Position numbers and translations under genes: made by a program
The notes under the pieces: model-generated
Told to the model about the DNA's origin: nothing
Databases searched by the model: none
Seen by the model: only the letters and a program-made list of their open reading frames with translations
Source: Melaminivora suipulveris
Lineage (GTDB): Bacteria; Pseudomonadota; Gammaproteobacteria; Burkholderiales; Burkholderiaceae_C
Length of the DNA stretch: 64,000 bases
NCBI RefSeq assembly: GCF_003008575.1
Contig: NZ_CP027667.1
Location: 2,876,001-2,940,000, forward strand
Direction of reading: 5' to 3'
Part shown: positions 1-11,601 of the stretch, one piece after another
Position numbering within the stretch: position 1 is the first letter of the stretch
Layout of the letters: every line of letters begins with the position of its first letter

Positions 1-231
1 CTTGCGGTATTCGGGCGAGTCGTAGAAGGCCTTGGCAGCCTCGAAGCTCTCGAACTTCAGGATCACGGTGCGGCCGGGGTTCCAGTCGCCTTCCATGACC
101 TCGACCTTGCCGCCGCGCACGCAGACCTCGGCGCCATGCACGCGCATGGCCTCGCTGCTCCACTTGCGGTATTCCTCGTATTGCTCGGGGTTGGTGACGG
201 TGACCGAGGCGATGACGTATCCGGCAGGCAT
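1..231 (-). CDS. DUF1330 family protein (C-terminus outside window)
   Basis: Small ferredoxin-like-fold protein of the DUF1330 family, function unknown. It starts with ATG at 231 (MPAGYVIASVTVTNPEQY) and reads open to the window edge, giving 77 codons. The visible part has the family pattern of an N-terminal strand, a YEEYRKW helix, a GGKVEVMEGDW turn and a VILKFESFEAAKAFYDSPEY segment. It lies 7 bp downstream of kdsA on the same strand, so it is probably the third gene of pyrG-kdsA-DUF1330; in relatives eno usually follows, but that part is not in the window. Confidence 0.8.
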   Translation of the reverse strand, partial: MPAGYVIASVTVTNPEQYEEYRKWSSEAMRVHGAEVCVRGGKVEVMEGDWNPGRTVILKFESFEAAKAFYDSPEYRK

Positions 232-238
232 GGTGTTT

Positions 239-1096
239 CTAGGCTCCAAAGTCGTTTTCGAGAAAACCGTTTTTCTTGGTGATGGCGTCCAGCTGCACCA
301 AAGTCTCCAGCAGCGCGCGCATGTGCTTGAGGGGCACGGCGTTGGGCCCGTCGGACAGCGCGTTGCACGGGTCCGGGTGCGTCTCCATGAACACCCCGGC
401 CACGCCCACGCTGATTGCGGCACGCGCCAGCGGCGGCACCATCTCGCGCATGCCGCCGCTGCTGGTGCCTTGGCCACCCGGCAGCTGCACGCTGTGCGTG
501 GCATCGAACACCACCGGCGCGCCGGTGTCCCGCATGATGACCAGGCTGCGCATGTCGCTGACCAGGTTGTTGTAGCCAAAGCTTGCGCCGCGCTCGCAGG
601 CCATGAAGTTGTCCTCGGCCAAGCCCGCCTCGCGCGCGGCGGCGCGGGCCTTGTCGATCACGTTCTTCATGTCTCCGGGGGCGAGGAACTGGCCCTTCTT
701 GATGTTCACCGGCTTGCCCGACTGCGCCACGGCGCGAATGAAGTCGGTCTGGCGGCACAGGAAGGCGGGCGTCTGCAGCACGTCGACCACCGACGCGACG
801 TGCGGCACCTCGGCCTCGGTGTGCACGTCGGTCAGCACGGGCACGCCGAGCTCTTTTTTGACCTTGGCCAGGATCTCCAGGCCGCGCTCCATGCCGGGGC
901 CGCGAAAGCTGGTGCCCGAGCTGCGGTTGGCCTTGTCGAAGCTGCTCTTGAAGATGAAGGGGATGCCCAGCGCGGCGGTCATCTCCTGGAGCTGGCCGGC
1001 CACATCCATCTGCAGCTGCTCGCTCTCGACCACGCAGGGGCCGGCGATCAGGAAAAACGGGTGCGCGAGGCCGACGGGAAAGCCGCAAAGTTGCAT
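239..1096 (-). CDS. kdsA: 3-deoxy-8-phosphooctulonate (KDO-8-P) synthase
   Basis: Cytoplasmic enzyme that condenses arabinose 5-phosphate with phosphoenolpyruvate to KDO 8-phosphate, the first committed step of KDO synthesis for lipopolysaccharide. The 285-aa product has the normal length for the family. Typical class I aldolase-like TIM-barrel motifs are visible: [11 protein letters not shown] near residue 16, [12 protein letters not shown] near 50, [14 protein letters not shown] near 125 and [10 protein letters not shown] near 195. The start is ATG at 1096, 18 bp after the pyrG stop, so the two genes are probably co-transcribed. The product is clear from sequence; the operon is inferred from spacing. 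Confidence 0.96.
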   Translation of the reverse strand: MQLCGFPVGLAHPFFLIAGPCVVESEQLQMDVAGQLQEMTAALGIPFIFKSSFDKANRSSGTSFRGPGMERGLEILAKVKKELGVPVLTDVHTEAEVPHVASVVDVLQTPAFLCRQTDFIRAVAQSGKPVNIKKGQFLAPGDMKNVIDKARAAAREAGLAEDNFMACERGASFGYNNLVSDMRSLVIMRDTGAPVVFDATHSVQLPGGQGTSSGGMREMVPPLARAAISVGVAGVFMETHPDPCNALSDGPNAVPLKHMRALLETLVQLDAITKKNGFLENDFGA

Positions 1097-1114
1097 GTCC
1101 AGGCTCCTCGGGTC

Positions 1115-4199
<3,085 letters not shown>

Positions 4200-4216
4200 C
4201 GAGGAAAGGCGCCGCC

Positions 4217-4654
4217 ATGGCTCGCAGCGACCGCCATCCCTGGGACGCGCCCGCCGATGGCGACTTCGCCCGCTATGTCGAGCAGTTGAGCGCGCGCCCC
4301 ATCCAGCCGAGCGCGCAGACGCAGCCGCACGAATCGCACCAGCGGTTGTCCACCCCCGTGCCGCCGTTGCGCGATGCCGATACCGTCGTCTCCGCGCGCC
4401 CATCGGCGTCTGTTGCGGCGTTGCAGACGCTGCGCCGCCTGCTGGTGCTGGCAGGCATCATTTTGGTGGTGGCCTCGCCCATGTTGAGTCTGCCGCTGTG
4501 GCCACTGGCCTTTGGCCTGATCGCCGTCTGGCTGGCCCTGGGCCACGTGGCCGGGCGATCGAAGGCCGCCCCGCGCCCTGCGCGCACGCAGGGCTTCACC
4601 GCCCAGGCGCTGCAGGGCCTGCTGCAAACCGCTGAACAGCGCCGCCGCAAGTGA
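4217..4654 (+). CDS. Hypothetical small membrane protein
   Basis: No recognised family. The 145-aa product has a polar, Pro/Gln/Ser-rich N-terminal half (about residues 1-75) and a hydrophobic stretch of about residues 78-118 that could form one or two membrane helices, followed by a basic C-terminal tail ending EQRRRK. Start chosen is ATG at 4217, preceded by a strong GAGGAAAGG ribosome site at 4201-4209. The gene lies between coaBC and dut on the same strand with short gaps, so it probably belongs to the coaBC-dut transcript. An inner-membrane accessory role is only a guess. Confidence 0.75.
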   Translation: MARSDRHPWDAPADGDFARYVEQLSARPIQPSAQTQPHESHQRLSTPVPPLRDADTVVSARPSASVAALQTLRRLLVLAGIILVVASPMLSLPLWPLAFGLIAVWLALGHVAGRSKAAPRPARTQGFTAQALQGLLQTAEQRRRK

Positions 4655-4696
4655 AGTAAGAGCCTGTCCAAAGGCGCTGCGGTGCGCCGCTACCCC

Positions 4697-5143
4697 ATGA
4701 AGATCGACGTAAAAATTCTCGACCCGCGCATGGCGGGCCAATTGCCCACCTACGCCACCCCCGGCAGCGCCGGACTGGACCTACGCGCCTGCCTGGACGC
4801 GCCGCTCACGCTGGAGCCCAATGCCTGGCAGCTGGTGCCCACGGGCCTGGCCATCCACCTGCGCGATCCCGGCTACGCCGCGCTGATCCTGCCGCGCTCG
4901 GGCCTGGGCCACCGCCACGGCATCGTCCTGGGCAATTTGGTCGGGCTGATCGACAGCGACTACCAGGGCCAGCTGATGGTCAGCGCCTGGAACCGCAGCG
5001 CCACCGCCTATACCCTGCAGCCGCTGGAGCGGCTGGCGCAGCTGGTCGTCGTGCCGGTGGTGCAGGCGCAGTTCCAGGTGGTCGAGGAATTCGCCGCCAG
5101 CGAGCGCGGCGAGCGCGGCTACGGCTCCACCGGCCAGCACTGA
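4697..5143 (+). CDS. dut: dUTP diphosphatase
   Basis: Hydrolyses dUTP to dUMP and pyrophosphate, keeping uracil out of DNA and supplying dTMP synthesis. The 148-aa protein shows the trimeric dUTPase motifs in order: [10 protein letters not shown] (motif 1, near residue 20), [10 protein letters not shown] (motif 2), [13 protein letters not shown] (motif 3), the [11 protein letters not shown] region (motif 4) and the C-terminal Gly-rich lid ERGYGSTG (motif 5). Start is ATG at 4697 ([12 protein letters not shown]); a GTG five codons upstream is in frame but less likely. The coaBC-dut neighbourhood is conserved in many proteobacteria. Confidence 0.96.
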   Translation: MKIDVKILDPRMAGQLPTYATPGSAGLDLRACLDAPLTLEPNAWQLVPTGLAIHLRDPGYAALILPRSGLGHRHGIVLGNLVGLIDSDYQGQLMVSAWNRSATAYTLQPLERLAQLVVVPVVQAQFQVVEEFAASERGERGYGSTGQH

Positions 5144-5333
5144 CGGCAGTGCCCGCCGGGCGGCGCGCTGTCGGTGCGCGCTGACGCCTGCGCGATGCCG
5201 CGAACTACGCAGCCCGCAGCGTTCGGCCGGCCCGGGCGCGGCTCCGCATTTGCTGAAATCGAATCCTGCAGCGCACGCTTGTCCCGCGCAGTTGCCACAT
5301 CTTTTTCACATCACAGCTAGAAGGAGCGATGCC

Positions 5334-5831
5334 ATGCGCAAATATTCCCGTCTCGCCGCCCTGGGCAGCGCCGTCGTGCTGGCCGGATCCCTGGCCGCAT
5401 GCGCCGATTCGCCGCGCTACTCCGACCGTCCCTACTACTCGGGCCAACCGGTGGGCCAGCCCGCACAGACCTATCCCAGCTACGATGAGCGCGTGACCGA
5501 GTACGGTACGGTTTCCTACATCGAAGGCCTGCATGCGCGCAACCGCACCAGCGGCGCCGGCGCCGTTCTGGGTGCGGTGGTGGGCGGCGTGCTGGGCAAC
5601 CAGATCGGCAGCGGCGGAGGCCGTGCTGCCGCCACCGCCATCGGCGCCGTGGGCGGTGCCGTGGCCGGCAATGCCATCGAAGGGCGGGGCGACCGCACCA
5701 GCTACGAGGGCTACCGCATCACCATCCAGCTCGACCGCGGCGGCCAGCGCGTCTACGACGTGCCCAACACAGGCGACCTGCGCACCGGCGATCGGGTGCG
5801 CCTGTACGGCGGTCAGATCTCGCGCGTCTGA
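5334..5831 (+). CDS. Outer-membrane lipoprotein with glycine-zipper 2TM domain
   Basis: Predicted 165-aa lipoprotein. The signal peptide MRKYSRLAALGSAVVLAGSL ends in a lipobox (SLAAC, Cys near residue 23). A central glycine-zipper segment (GAVLGAVVGGVLGNQIG ... AIGAVGGAVAGNAIEG, about residues 80-120) is typical of SlyB/PcpY-like proteins, which insert hairpins in the outer membrane and affect envelope integrity. The C-terminal part (YRITIQLDRGGQRVYDV...GDRVRLYGGQISRV) is a small beta domain common to this family. Start is ATG at 5334 with AAGGAG at 5321-5326. A strong hairpin terminator follows directly, so this is probably a single-gene transcript. The exact role is not known. Confidence 0.85.
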   Translation: MRKYSRLAALGSAVVLAGSLAACADSPRYSDRPYYSGQPVGQPAQTYPSYDERVTEYGTVSYIEGLHARNRTSGAGAVLGAVVGGVLGNQIGSGGGRAAATAIGAVGGAVAGNAIEGRGDRTSYEGYRITIQLDRGGQRVYDVPNTGDLRTGDRVRLYGGQISRV

Positions 5832-5849
5832 GCCCAGGAGTGATGAAAG

Positions 5850-5874
5850 AGGCCCTGCACAGGGCCTTTTTCTT
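5850..5874 (+). terminator. Rho-independent terminator after the glycine-zipper lipoprotein
   Basis: Perfect 8-bp stem AGGCCCTG / CAGGGCCT with a 2-nt loop, followed by TTTTTCTT. It lies 18 bp after the lipoprotein stop and just before the end of the convergent FKBP gene. Confidence 0.85.
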
Positions 5875-5882
5875 CCCCTGCC

Positions 5883-6407
5883 TCAGTGCACCGCATCGCC
5901 GCCCGGCGCGAGCGGCTGGATGCGAAAGAACCCTGGCCCGGCCGAACGGCGGGCCGTTTCTTCGTCCGTGGCCGGGCGCACCGTATGCACCTTGAGCAGC
6001 AGGCGCAGCGCCATGCCGGCCAGCGGGTGGTTGCCGTCGAGCACCACATGGTCGGGGTAGATCTGTGCCACGGTATACAGCGCCTCGCGCGGTATCTGCG
6101 CGCTCACGCCCTGGGGCAGGGCGGCGCCGTCGAAGGTCAGGCCCTCTTCCAGCTCCGCCGGAAACAGCGCCCGCGGCTCCAGAAACAGCATCTGCTCGTC
6201 GTAATCACCGAAGGCCTCTTCAGGCTCCAGGTGCAGCGACAGCTCGGCGCCGGCCTCGTGGCCCTGCAGCGCCTGCTCGATGCGCGCCAGCAAATCGTCG
6301 CCACCCACGAGAAATTCCACCGGCTCGTCCAGCACGTCGAGTTCCTCGCCCAGCGTGTCCTTGAGCGTCCAGGTCAGCGTCACGACGCAGTGTTCATTGA
6401 TTTCCAT
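5883..6407 (-). CDS. FKBP-type peptidyl-prolyl cis-trans isomerase, SlyD/SlpA-like
   Basis: Predicted prolyl isomerase and chaperone of the SlyD group, 174 aa. The N-terminal FKBP half begins VVTLTWTLKDTLGEELD, followed by PVEFLVGGDDLLARIEQAL, where GxxxLxxxIExAL is typical of the SlyD core. An insert-in-flap region follows (LHLEPEEAFGDYDEQMLFLEP, about residues 58-78). The C-terminal tail lacks the long His/Cys-rich metal-binding tail of E. coli SlyD. Start is ATG at 6407. It is convergent with the lipoprotein gene and divergent from the cupin-domain gene at 6467. Confidence 0.88.
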   Translation of the reverse strand: MEINEHCVVTLTWTLKDTLGEELDVLDEPVEFLVGGDDLLARIEQALQGHEAGAELSLHLEPEEAFGDYDEQMLFLEPRALFPAELEEGLTFDGAALPQGVSAQIPREALYTVAQIYPDHVVLDGNHPLAGMALRLLLKVHTVRPATDEETARRSAGPGFFRIQPLAPGGDAVH

Positions 6408-6466
6408 ACGAGAATTGTCTCAGTTCCCTTTCTCCCCTTGCGTCGCGCTGCGGCGCGGGCAACACC

Positions 6467-7594
6467 ATGGACGTACGACAACCTGCAGCCCTGCTGGGCG
6501 GCCTGACCCCGGCGCAGTTCATGCAGCGCCACTGGCACAAGAAGCCTCTGCTGGTGCGCGGCGCGATGAAGGATTTCCGCCCGCCGCTGTCGCGCGCGGA
6601 GCTGTTCAAGCTGGCCGCGAGCGAGGACGTCGAATCGCGCCTGATCCAGCACCAGGCGGGCCGGTGGTCGCTGCGCCACGGGCCGCTGCCGCGCCGCGCG
6701 CTTCCCGCCCTTGCCACGCGCGAGTGGACCGTCCTGGTGCAGGGCGTGGACCTGCACGACGACGCCGCGCACGCGCTGATGCAGCGCTTTGCCTTCATCC
6801 CGCAGGCGCGGCTGGACGATCTGATGATCAGCTACGCCAGCGATGGCGGCGGTGTCGGGCCGCACTTCGACAGCTATGACGTGTTCCTGCTGCAGGCCCA
6901 AGGGCGCCGGCGCTGGCGCATCGGCCGGCAAAAGGACAGGACGCTGTTGGAAGGCCTGCCCCTGAAGATCCTGGCGCATTTCGAGCCGGAGGAGGAGTAC
7001 CTGCTGGAGTCCGGCGACATGCTGTACCTGCCGCCGCTGTGGGCCCACGACGGCGTGGCCGAGGGCGAATGCATGACCTGTTCCATCGGCTTTCGCGCGC
7101 CCGATCGTGCGGGTCTGGCGCACGAGGTGTTGCTGCGCCTGGCCGATGCCGTGGCCGATGAGGAGGGCACGCCTCGCTACCGTGACCCCAGCCAGGCGGC
7201 AGCCACCAGCCCCGGATCCATCCCGCCCGCTCTGCAGGCCTTCGCACAGCAGGCCGTGCGCCGTGCGCTGGACGAGCCGCAGGCACTGGAGCGCGCCCTG
7301 GGCGAAACCCTGACCGAGCCCAAGCCCAGTGTCTGGTTCGAGCCTTCGCCCCAGGGCGGACTGATGGAGCGCGTGGTGCTGGACCGGCGTACGCGCATGC
7401 TCTATGACGAGCGCCATGTCTTCGTCAACGGCGAGAGCTGGCGCGCCGCTGGCCGCGACGCGGCGCTCATGCGCCTGCTGGCCGATACGCGCTCGCTGGG
7501 GCCGGAGGATCTGGCCCGCGCCAGCGATGACGCGCTGGAGTTGTTGGGCGCCTGGTGCGATGCGGGCTGGGCGCATGCGCACAGCTCGGATTGA
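6467..7594 (+). CDS. JmjC/cupin oxygenase of the RoxA (YcfD) family, ribosomal protein arginine hydroxylase
   Basis: Predicted 2-oxoglutarate- and Fe(II)-dependent oxygenase; E. coli YcfD (RoxA) hydroxylates an arginine of ribosomal protein L16. The 375-aa product is the usual length. The iron facial triad is visible: His133-x-Asp135 in GVGPHFDSYDVF and His194 in LPPLWAHDGVA. The N-terminal segment FMQRHWHKKPLLVRGA and the C-terminal winged-helix-like dimer region also fit the family. Start is ATG at 6467. It is followed 23 bp later by an uncharacterised gene on the same strand. The substrate is inferred from the family and not proved here. Confidence 0.9.
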   Translation: MDVRQPAALLGGLTPAQFMQRHWHKKPLLVRGAMKDFRPPLSRAELFKLAASEDVESRLIQHQAGRWSLRHGPLPRRALPALATREWTVLVQGVDLHDDAAHALMQRFAFIPQARLDDLMISYASDGGGVGPHFDSYDVFLLQAQGRRRWRIGRQKDRTLLEGLPLKILAHFEPEEEYLLESGDMLYLPPLWAHDGVAEGECMTCSIGFRAPDRAGLAHEVLLRLADAVADEEGTPRYRDPSQAAATSPGSIPPALQAFAQQAVRRALDEPQALERALGETLTEPKPSVWFEPSPQGGLMERVVLDRRTRMLYDERHVFVNGESWRAAGRDAALMRLLADTRSLGPEDLARASDDALELLGAWCDAGWAHAHSSD

Positions 7595-7617
7595 CAGCTG
7601 AACAGGAACTGACCGCC

Positions 7618-8136
7618 ATGGATGTGAAACCGAGCGAGTCCAGCGCTGGCACGCAACTGCTGCAGGGCCGCTTTGAAGGCCGCGACGCCTTTCGCCAGCT
7701 GGTGCGCGACGCACTGGTCACCGCCGCGCGCGAGGGCTGGAACGAATTGGTGCTGAGCGACGCCAGCTTTGCCGACTGGCCGCTGGGCGAGCGCGAGGTG
7801 GTCCAGGCGCTGCAGCAGTGGTCCGGTGCGGGCCGGCGCTTCATCCTGCTGGCGGCAGGCTTTGATGACCTGGTGCGCCGCCAGCCGCGCTTCGTGCAGT
7901 GGCGCCGGCAATGGGACCATATCCTCGTCTGCCGCAAGGCTTCGACAAGCGACCCGCTGGCGCTGCCCAGCGCGCTGTGGTCGCCGGCCTGGGTGGCGCA
8001 GCGTCTGGATCCGATGCGCAGCGTCGGCATCGCCGGCGCCGAGCCCGAGCGACGCGTGCGGCTGCGCGAGGTGCTGGATGAGTGGCTGGAGCGCAAGAGC
8101 GCCCCGGCTTTCCCGGCGACGGTGCTGGGCCTGTAG
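7618..8136 (+). CDS. Uncharacterised protein next to the RoxA-like oxygenase
   Basis: A 172-aa soluble protein with no signal peptide or membrane segment. It contains a compact alpha/beta region of about residues 18-110 (GRDAFRQLVRDALVTAAREG, WNELVLSDASFADWPLG, VVQALQQWSGAGRRFILLAA, WDHILVCRKAS) reminiscent of the DUF7931-type domain sometimes fused to GNAT acetyltransferases; this link is from memory and weak. Start is ATG at 7618, 23 bp after the oxygenase stop, so it is probably translated from the same mRNA. No catalytic motif is recognised, so no function is proposed. Confidence 0.75.
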   Translation: MDVKPSESSAGTQLLQGRFEGRDAFRQLVRDALVTAAREGWNELVLSDASFADWPLGEREVVQALQQWSGAGRRFILLAAGFDDLVRRQPRFVQWRRQWDHILVCRKASTSDPLALPSALWSPAWVAQRLDPMRSVGIAGAEPERRVRLREVLDEWLERKSAPAFPATVLGL

Positions 8137-8190
8137 CGGTCTGGGCACAACGCGGTTTCTCCGTGTAACCCAGTATTGACGAATCGTTCT

Positions 8191-8196
8191 TATAAT
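8191..8196 (+). promoter_or_regulatory. Consensus -10 box upstream of the Ala/Pro-rich lipoprotein
   Basis: A perfect TATAAT 114 bp before the lipoprotein ATG. The only good -35-like word nearby, TTGACG at 8176-8181, is 9 bp away, which is too close for a normal sigma-70 pair, so the -35 element is uncertain. Confidence 0.45.
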
Positions 8197-8309
8197 CTTT
8201 GGCTGGTTTCTACCAGGGGCGTCCAGAGCGCTCCCCAGTCGCGCCGATCGCTGCGAGGCGTTGAGGTTCGGCATTTCATAACAATCATCGTCAATCATAG
8301 GAAACTGAC

Positions 8310-8591
8310 ATGAAGAATTCCGTCGTCCTGGCTGCCCTGATCGCCGCTGCTGCCCTCGCCGCCTGCGGCAAGAAGGAAGAGCCCGCTCCCGCCCCCGCGC
8401 CCGCTCCGGTTGAAGTGCCCGCTCCTGCGCCGGCACCCGCACCCGAGCCGGCACCTGCCCCGGCCGTGGACCCGGCATCCGCCGCAGCGCCTGCTGCCGA
8501 CGCAGCTTCGGACGCCGCCAAGGCTGCTGCCGACGCTGCTGCCGCTGCCGCCGCCACGGGCGCCGCTTCGGCCGCTTCGGAAGCCAAGTAA
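8310..8591 (+). CDS. Small Ala/Pro-rich lipoprotein
   Basis: A 93-aa predicted lipoprotein with signal peptide MKNSVVLAALIAAAALAAC; the lipobox Cys is residue 19. A lysine/glutamate patch (GKKEEP) follows. A Pro/Ala repeat of about residues 25-52 (PAPAPAPAP type, with scattered Glu and Val) and then an Ala/Asp-rich tail of about residues 55-90 make up the rest of the mature protein. Such low-complexity lipoproteins are often periplasm-spanning or wall-associated, but no function can be assigned. Start is ATG at 8310 with AGGA at 8299-8302. It has its own terminator and a 173-bp upstream region, suggesting a monocistronic, probably well-expressed gene. Confidence 0.8.
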   Translation: MKNSVVLAALIAAAALAACGKKEEPAPAPAPAPVEVPAPAPAPAPEPAPAPAVDPASAAAPAADAASDAAKAAADAAAAAAATGAASAASEAK

Positions 8592-8640
8592 GCACGCCAG
8601 GACGCGCATGAGGTCAGGCCATCCGGCCTGGCCCGTGACA

Positions 8641-8676
8641 AAACCCCGTACCGCCAGCCGGACGGGGTTTTTTTAT
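8641..8676 (+). terminator. Terminator between the lipoprotein gene and the MBL-fold gene
   Basis: AAACCCCGT (8641-8649) pairs with ACGGGGTTT (8662-8670), followed by further T residues; the leading A tract makes it usable for the convergent minus-strand gene too. Confidence 0.85.
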
Positions 8677-8701
8677 TGCCCGGCGCGGCCCGCTGCCGGC
8701 G

Positions 8702-9496
8702 CTACTGCCACAGGCCCTGGCCGGCGTCGATCCAGTCCGTGCCGGTGCGCTGATCGGCGACGATGATGTCGGCCGATGCGCAGCCCAAGGCGGCGGCCAG
8801 CGCGTCCTGGGCCAAGTGCGGCTGGTTGTTGCGCGCGCTCAGGTGCGCGGCCACGACGCGGTGCAGGCCCGGATGGCATAGGGCGCGCAGCAGCTCGGCG
8901 CTGGCATCGTTGGGCAGGTGGCCGTAGGGCCCGGCGATGCGCCGCTTGAGAAAGGCCGGATAGTGACCGCCGTGCAGCATGTCGCTGTCGTGGTTGGCCT
9001 CCAGCAGCAGGGCGTGGCAGCCCTGCAGGTGCTGCATGACGTGCTCCGGGACATGGCCCAGGTCGGTCATCAATCCGATGTGCGTGGCGCCGTCGCTGCA
9101 GCGCAGGTGCAGCGGCTCGCGCGCATCGTGCGGCACGGCAAACGGCAGCGCCTGAAAGGCGCCCACGTCGATAGGCTCGCCATCGTGGGCGATGCGCAGC
9201 AGACCGTCCAGTTCGGGCGCGCCCATGCCTTGCCAGGTGCCTGCGCTCATCCACACGGGGATGCGCTCGCGCTGCGCGAGCTTGAGCACGCAGCCCGTAT
9301 GGTCCGAGTGCTCGTGGGTGATGAAGATGGCATCCAGCTGCGCCGCGGCGGTGCCGGCCGCAGCCAGGCGCACGTCCACCTGGCGCAGGCTCAGGCCGCA
9401 GTCCATCAGCAGGCGGTGCGTATGCGCGCCGCTGCGCCCTTCGATCAGGGTGGCGTTGCCACCGCTGCCACTGGCCAGATTCCGAAATCGCAGCAA
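8702..9496 (-). CDS. MBL-fold metallo-hydrolase (YycJ/WalJ-like)
   Basis: Metallo-beta-lactamase-fold protein of about 264 aa. It has the N-terminal signature LRFRNLASGSGGNATLIEG and the metal-binding motif THEHSDHTG (HxHxDH, near residue 55). Further candidate ligands are in the AVPHDAREP, MTDLGHVPE and LEANHDSDML segments. It is related to YycJ/WalJ-type proteins proposed to act as nucleases or regulators; the substrate is not known. Start is uncertain: TTG at 9496, immediately after the bamC stop, gives the family-like MLRFRNL start, while TTG at 9517 would overlap bamC by 20 bp. Probably transcribed with dapA-bamC. Confidence 0.85.
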   Translation of the reverse strand: MLRFRNLASGSGGNATLIEGRSGAHTHRLLMDCGLSLRQVDVRLAAAGTAAAQLDAIFITHEHSDHTGCVLKLAQRERIPVWMSAGTWQGMGAPELDGLLRIAHDGEPIDVGAFQALPFAVPHDAREPLHLRCSDGATHIGLMTDLGHVPEHVMQHLQGCHALLLEANHDSDMLHGGHYPAFLKRRIAGPYGHLPNDASAELLRALCHPGLHRVVAAHLSARNNQPHLAQDALAAALGCASADIIVADQRTGTDWIDAGQGLWQ

Positions 9497-9497
9497 T

Positions 9498-10589
9498 TTA
9501 TTTGAGGTCGTCGGCAATCACACGCACGATGCGCTCGGCGGTGGCCGAGGTCTCGGGCGCGCCGGCGGCGTTGAGGACGGAGACCGTGCTCTGCTCGCCC
9601 TCGCTGCGCACGACGATGCGGTACTTGAGCGGCGGCGCGGCGTCCGGGCTGCGGCTGAAGATCTTGCTGAGGAAGCCCTGGTCCTTTTTGGCCGCGTTGG
9701 GCTCGACGTAGCGCACGAAGTACACGCCCTGGCTGCGGTCGCGATCCTCGACGGTGAAGCCGGTGCGGTCCAGCGCCACGCCGACGCGGCGCCAGGCACG
9801 ATCGAACGGCTCGGCGATCTGCACCACGGGCGCGCCATTCACCACGGCCGTGCGCGCCGCAGGCGCTACCGGCACCGGGGCGGCGGCCGCGGCGCGCGAC
9901 TGCTCTTCCGAGACGCCCAGCTTGACCATCATGCGGCGCAGGAACTCCGTCTCCAGTTCCGGATCGGCCGCGCGCGGCTGCCACACGGTCTGGTCCTTTT
10001 GCGAGCTGCTGTAGACCTCGACCATGCCGCGGTGGCTGACGTAGATCTCGGTGCCGCCGTCGGCGCGGCGCTCCAGGCGGGTGCGGAACTTGTCGCGCTC
10101 GCCGGTGGAGTACAGCGAATCGAAGACCTTGCCGATGGTCGAGCGGATGATGTCCTGCGGCAGCTTGGCGCGGTTTTCCGCCCAGTCGGTCTCCAGCAGG
10201 CCCAGGTCGCGGTTCTCCAGGGTGTAGACAAAACCGTTTTCCAGCCAGAAGTCGCGCACCGGATCCCACAGCTTGTCGGCCGGGCGGGCGACGACCAGCC
10301 AGCGCTGGTTGCCGTCGCGCTCGATGCGCACGTCGCCGATGGACTTGGGCGCGGCGCCGGCGGCGTTTTTGGGCTGCTGGGCCAGGCCGGCCTCGTAGGC
10401 GGCAGCGGAGACCACGCCGCCGGGCACGGTGTAGCGCGTGTCGCGCGACAGCTGCGTCAGGTCGGGCGGCACCTCCAGCGTCGCCCCCTTGGTGGCGCTC
10501 TTGTAGTCGATCTTGTCGCTCTCCAGGACGGAGCAGGCGGACAAGGCCAGGGCAAGGCCGATCAGGCCGATGCGGTTGCTAGGGTTCAC
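9498..10589 (-). CDS. bamC: Outer-membrane assembly lipoprotein BamC
   Basis: Lipoprotein subunit of the BAM complex, which folds beta-barrel proteins into the outer membrane. The 363-aa product has a signal peptide (NPSNRIGLIGLALALSAC) with lipobox Cys near residue 19, then an unstructured lasso-like region (DYKSATKGATLEVPPDLTQL) and two helix-grip domains. The VRDFWLENGFVYTLENRDLGLLETDWAENRAKLP segment is characteristic. Start is GTG at 10589, preceded by GAGGAC; the longer open frame lacks a signal peptide at its start. It follows dapA directly, the same linkage as dapA-bamC (nlpB) in E. coli. Confidence 0.93.
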   Translation of the reverse strand: MNPSNRIGLIGLALALSACSVLESDKIDYKSATKGATLEVPPDLTQLSRDTRYTVPGGVVSAAAYEAGLAQQPKNAAGAAPKSIGDVRIERDGNQRWLVVARPADKLWDPVRDFWLENGFVYTLENRDLGLLETDWAENRAKLPQDIIRSTIGKVFDSLYSTGERDKFRTRLERRADGGTEIYVSHRGMVEVYSSSQKDQTVWQPRAADPELETEFLRRMMVKLGVSEEQSRAAAAAPVPVAPAARTAVVNGAPVVQIAEPFDRAWRRVGVALDRTGFTVEDRDRSQGVYFVRYVEPNAAKKDQGFLSKIFSRSPDAAPPLKYRIVVRSEGEQSTVSVLNAAGAPETSATAERIVRVIADDLK

Positions 10590-10671
10590 GCGGAAGTCCT
10601 CGCGGGTCGTTGAGGGACGCAGAAAAGAAGAGAAAGCGGACGGACAAGGCCGGGCGCGCTGCCGCACTCGG

Positions 10672-11571
10672 TCAGGCCAGCACGCCGGCGGCGCGCAGCG
10701 CGCCTTCCACCACGGCCTCGTTGGCTTGCGACAGGGGCGTCATGGGCAGGCGCATGGCGCCGCCGCACAGGCCCAGGCGCGCCATGGCCCACTTGACGGG
10801 AATCGGGTTGGCTTCGACGAACAGGTGCTTGTGCAAGGGCAGCAGCCGGAACTGGATCTCCATGGCGCGCTGGCGGTCGCCGGCGACGGCCGCCGCGCAC
10901 AGCTCGCGCATCAGACGCGGCGCGACGTTGGCCGTCACGCTGATGTTGCCGTGGCCGCCGCACAGCATCAGCGCCACGGCCGTGGGATCGTCGCCCGAGT
11001 ACACGGCAAAGCCCTGCGGCACGTCGCGGATCAGCCACTGCGCGCGCTCGATGTTGCCGGTGGCTTCCTTGATGCCGACGATGCCTGGCACCTGGGTCAG
11101 GCGCAGCACGGTCTCGTGCTGCATGTCCGCCACCGAGCGGCCGGGCACGTTGTACAGCACCATGGGCAGGTCGCCCACGGCTTCGGCGATAGCCTTGAAG
11201 TGGCGGTACTGGCCCTCTTGCGTGGGCTTGTTGTAGTAGGGCACGACCTGCAGCTGGCTGTCCGCGCCCACCTGCTTGGCGTAGCGCGCCAGGGCGATGG
11301 CCTCGTGCGTGGAGTTGGCGCCGCAGCCGGCCATGATGGGCACGCGGCCGGCGGCCTGTTCGACCGAGACGCGGATGATCTCGCGGTGCTCCTCGACGTT
11401 CACCGTGGGCGACTCGCCCGTGGTGCCGACGACGCCGATGCAGTCCGTGCCTTCCTGCACATGCCAGTCGATGAGCTTGCGCAGGCTGGCGTAGTCGACG
11501 CTGCCGTCATCGTGCATGGGGGTGACAAGGGCGACGATGCTGCCCGTCAGGGGCACGCTGGGAGAGGTCAT
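10672..11571 (-). CDS. dapA: 4-hydroxy-tetrahydrodipicolinate synthase
   Basis: Condenses pyruvate with aspartate semialdehyde in the lysine/diaminopimelate pathway. The 299-aa TIM-barrel protein has the pyruvate-binding [11 protein letters not shown] loop (about residues 46-56), Tyr140 in [10 protein letters not shown] and the Schiff-base Lys168 in [10 protein letters not shown]. Start is ATG at 11571. It is the first gene of dapA-bamC-MBL on the minus strand; the gap to bamC is 82 bp. Length and active-site residues are normal. Confidence 0.96.
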   Translation of the reverse strand: MTSPSVPLTGSIVALVTPMHDDGSVDYASLRKLIDWHVQEGTDCIGVVGTTGESPTVNVEEHREIIRVSVEQAAGRVPIMAGCGANSTHEAIALARYAKQVGADSQLQVVPYYNKPTQEGQYRHFKAIAEAVGDLPMVLYNVPGRSVADMQHETVLRLTQVPGIVGIKEATGNIERAQWLIRDVPQGFAVYSGDDPTAVALMLCGGHGNISVTANVAPRLMRELCAAAVAGDRQRAMEIQFRLLPLHKHLFVEANPIPVKWAMARLGLCGGAMRLPMTPLSQANEAVVEGALRAAGVLA

Positions 11572-11601
11572 GACGCAGTCGGAAACGGCAAAAAAGGCAT
11601 T

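Noticed and set aside
8176..8196. TTGACG ... TATAAT as a complete sigma-70 promoter
   Set aside because: The spacer is only 9 bp. The -10 was kept as a weak feature; the pair was not.
8175..8295. Long-range complement ATTGACGA (8175-8182) and TCGTCAAT (8288-8295) in the lipoprotein leader
   Set aside because: Only 8 bp over about 100 bp of separation; likely chance without conservation data.
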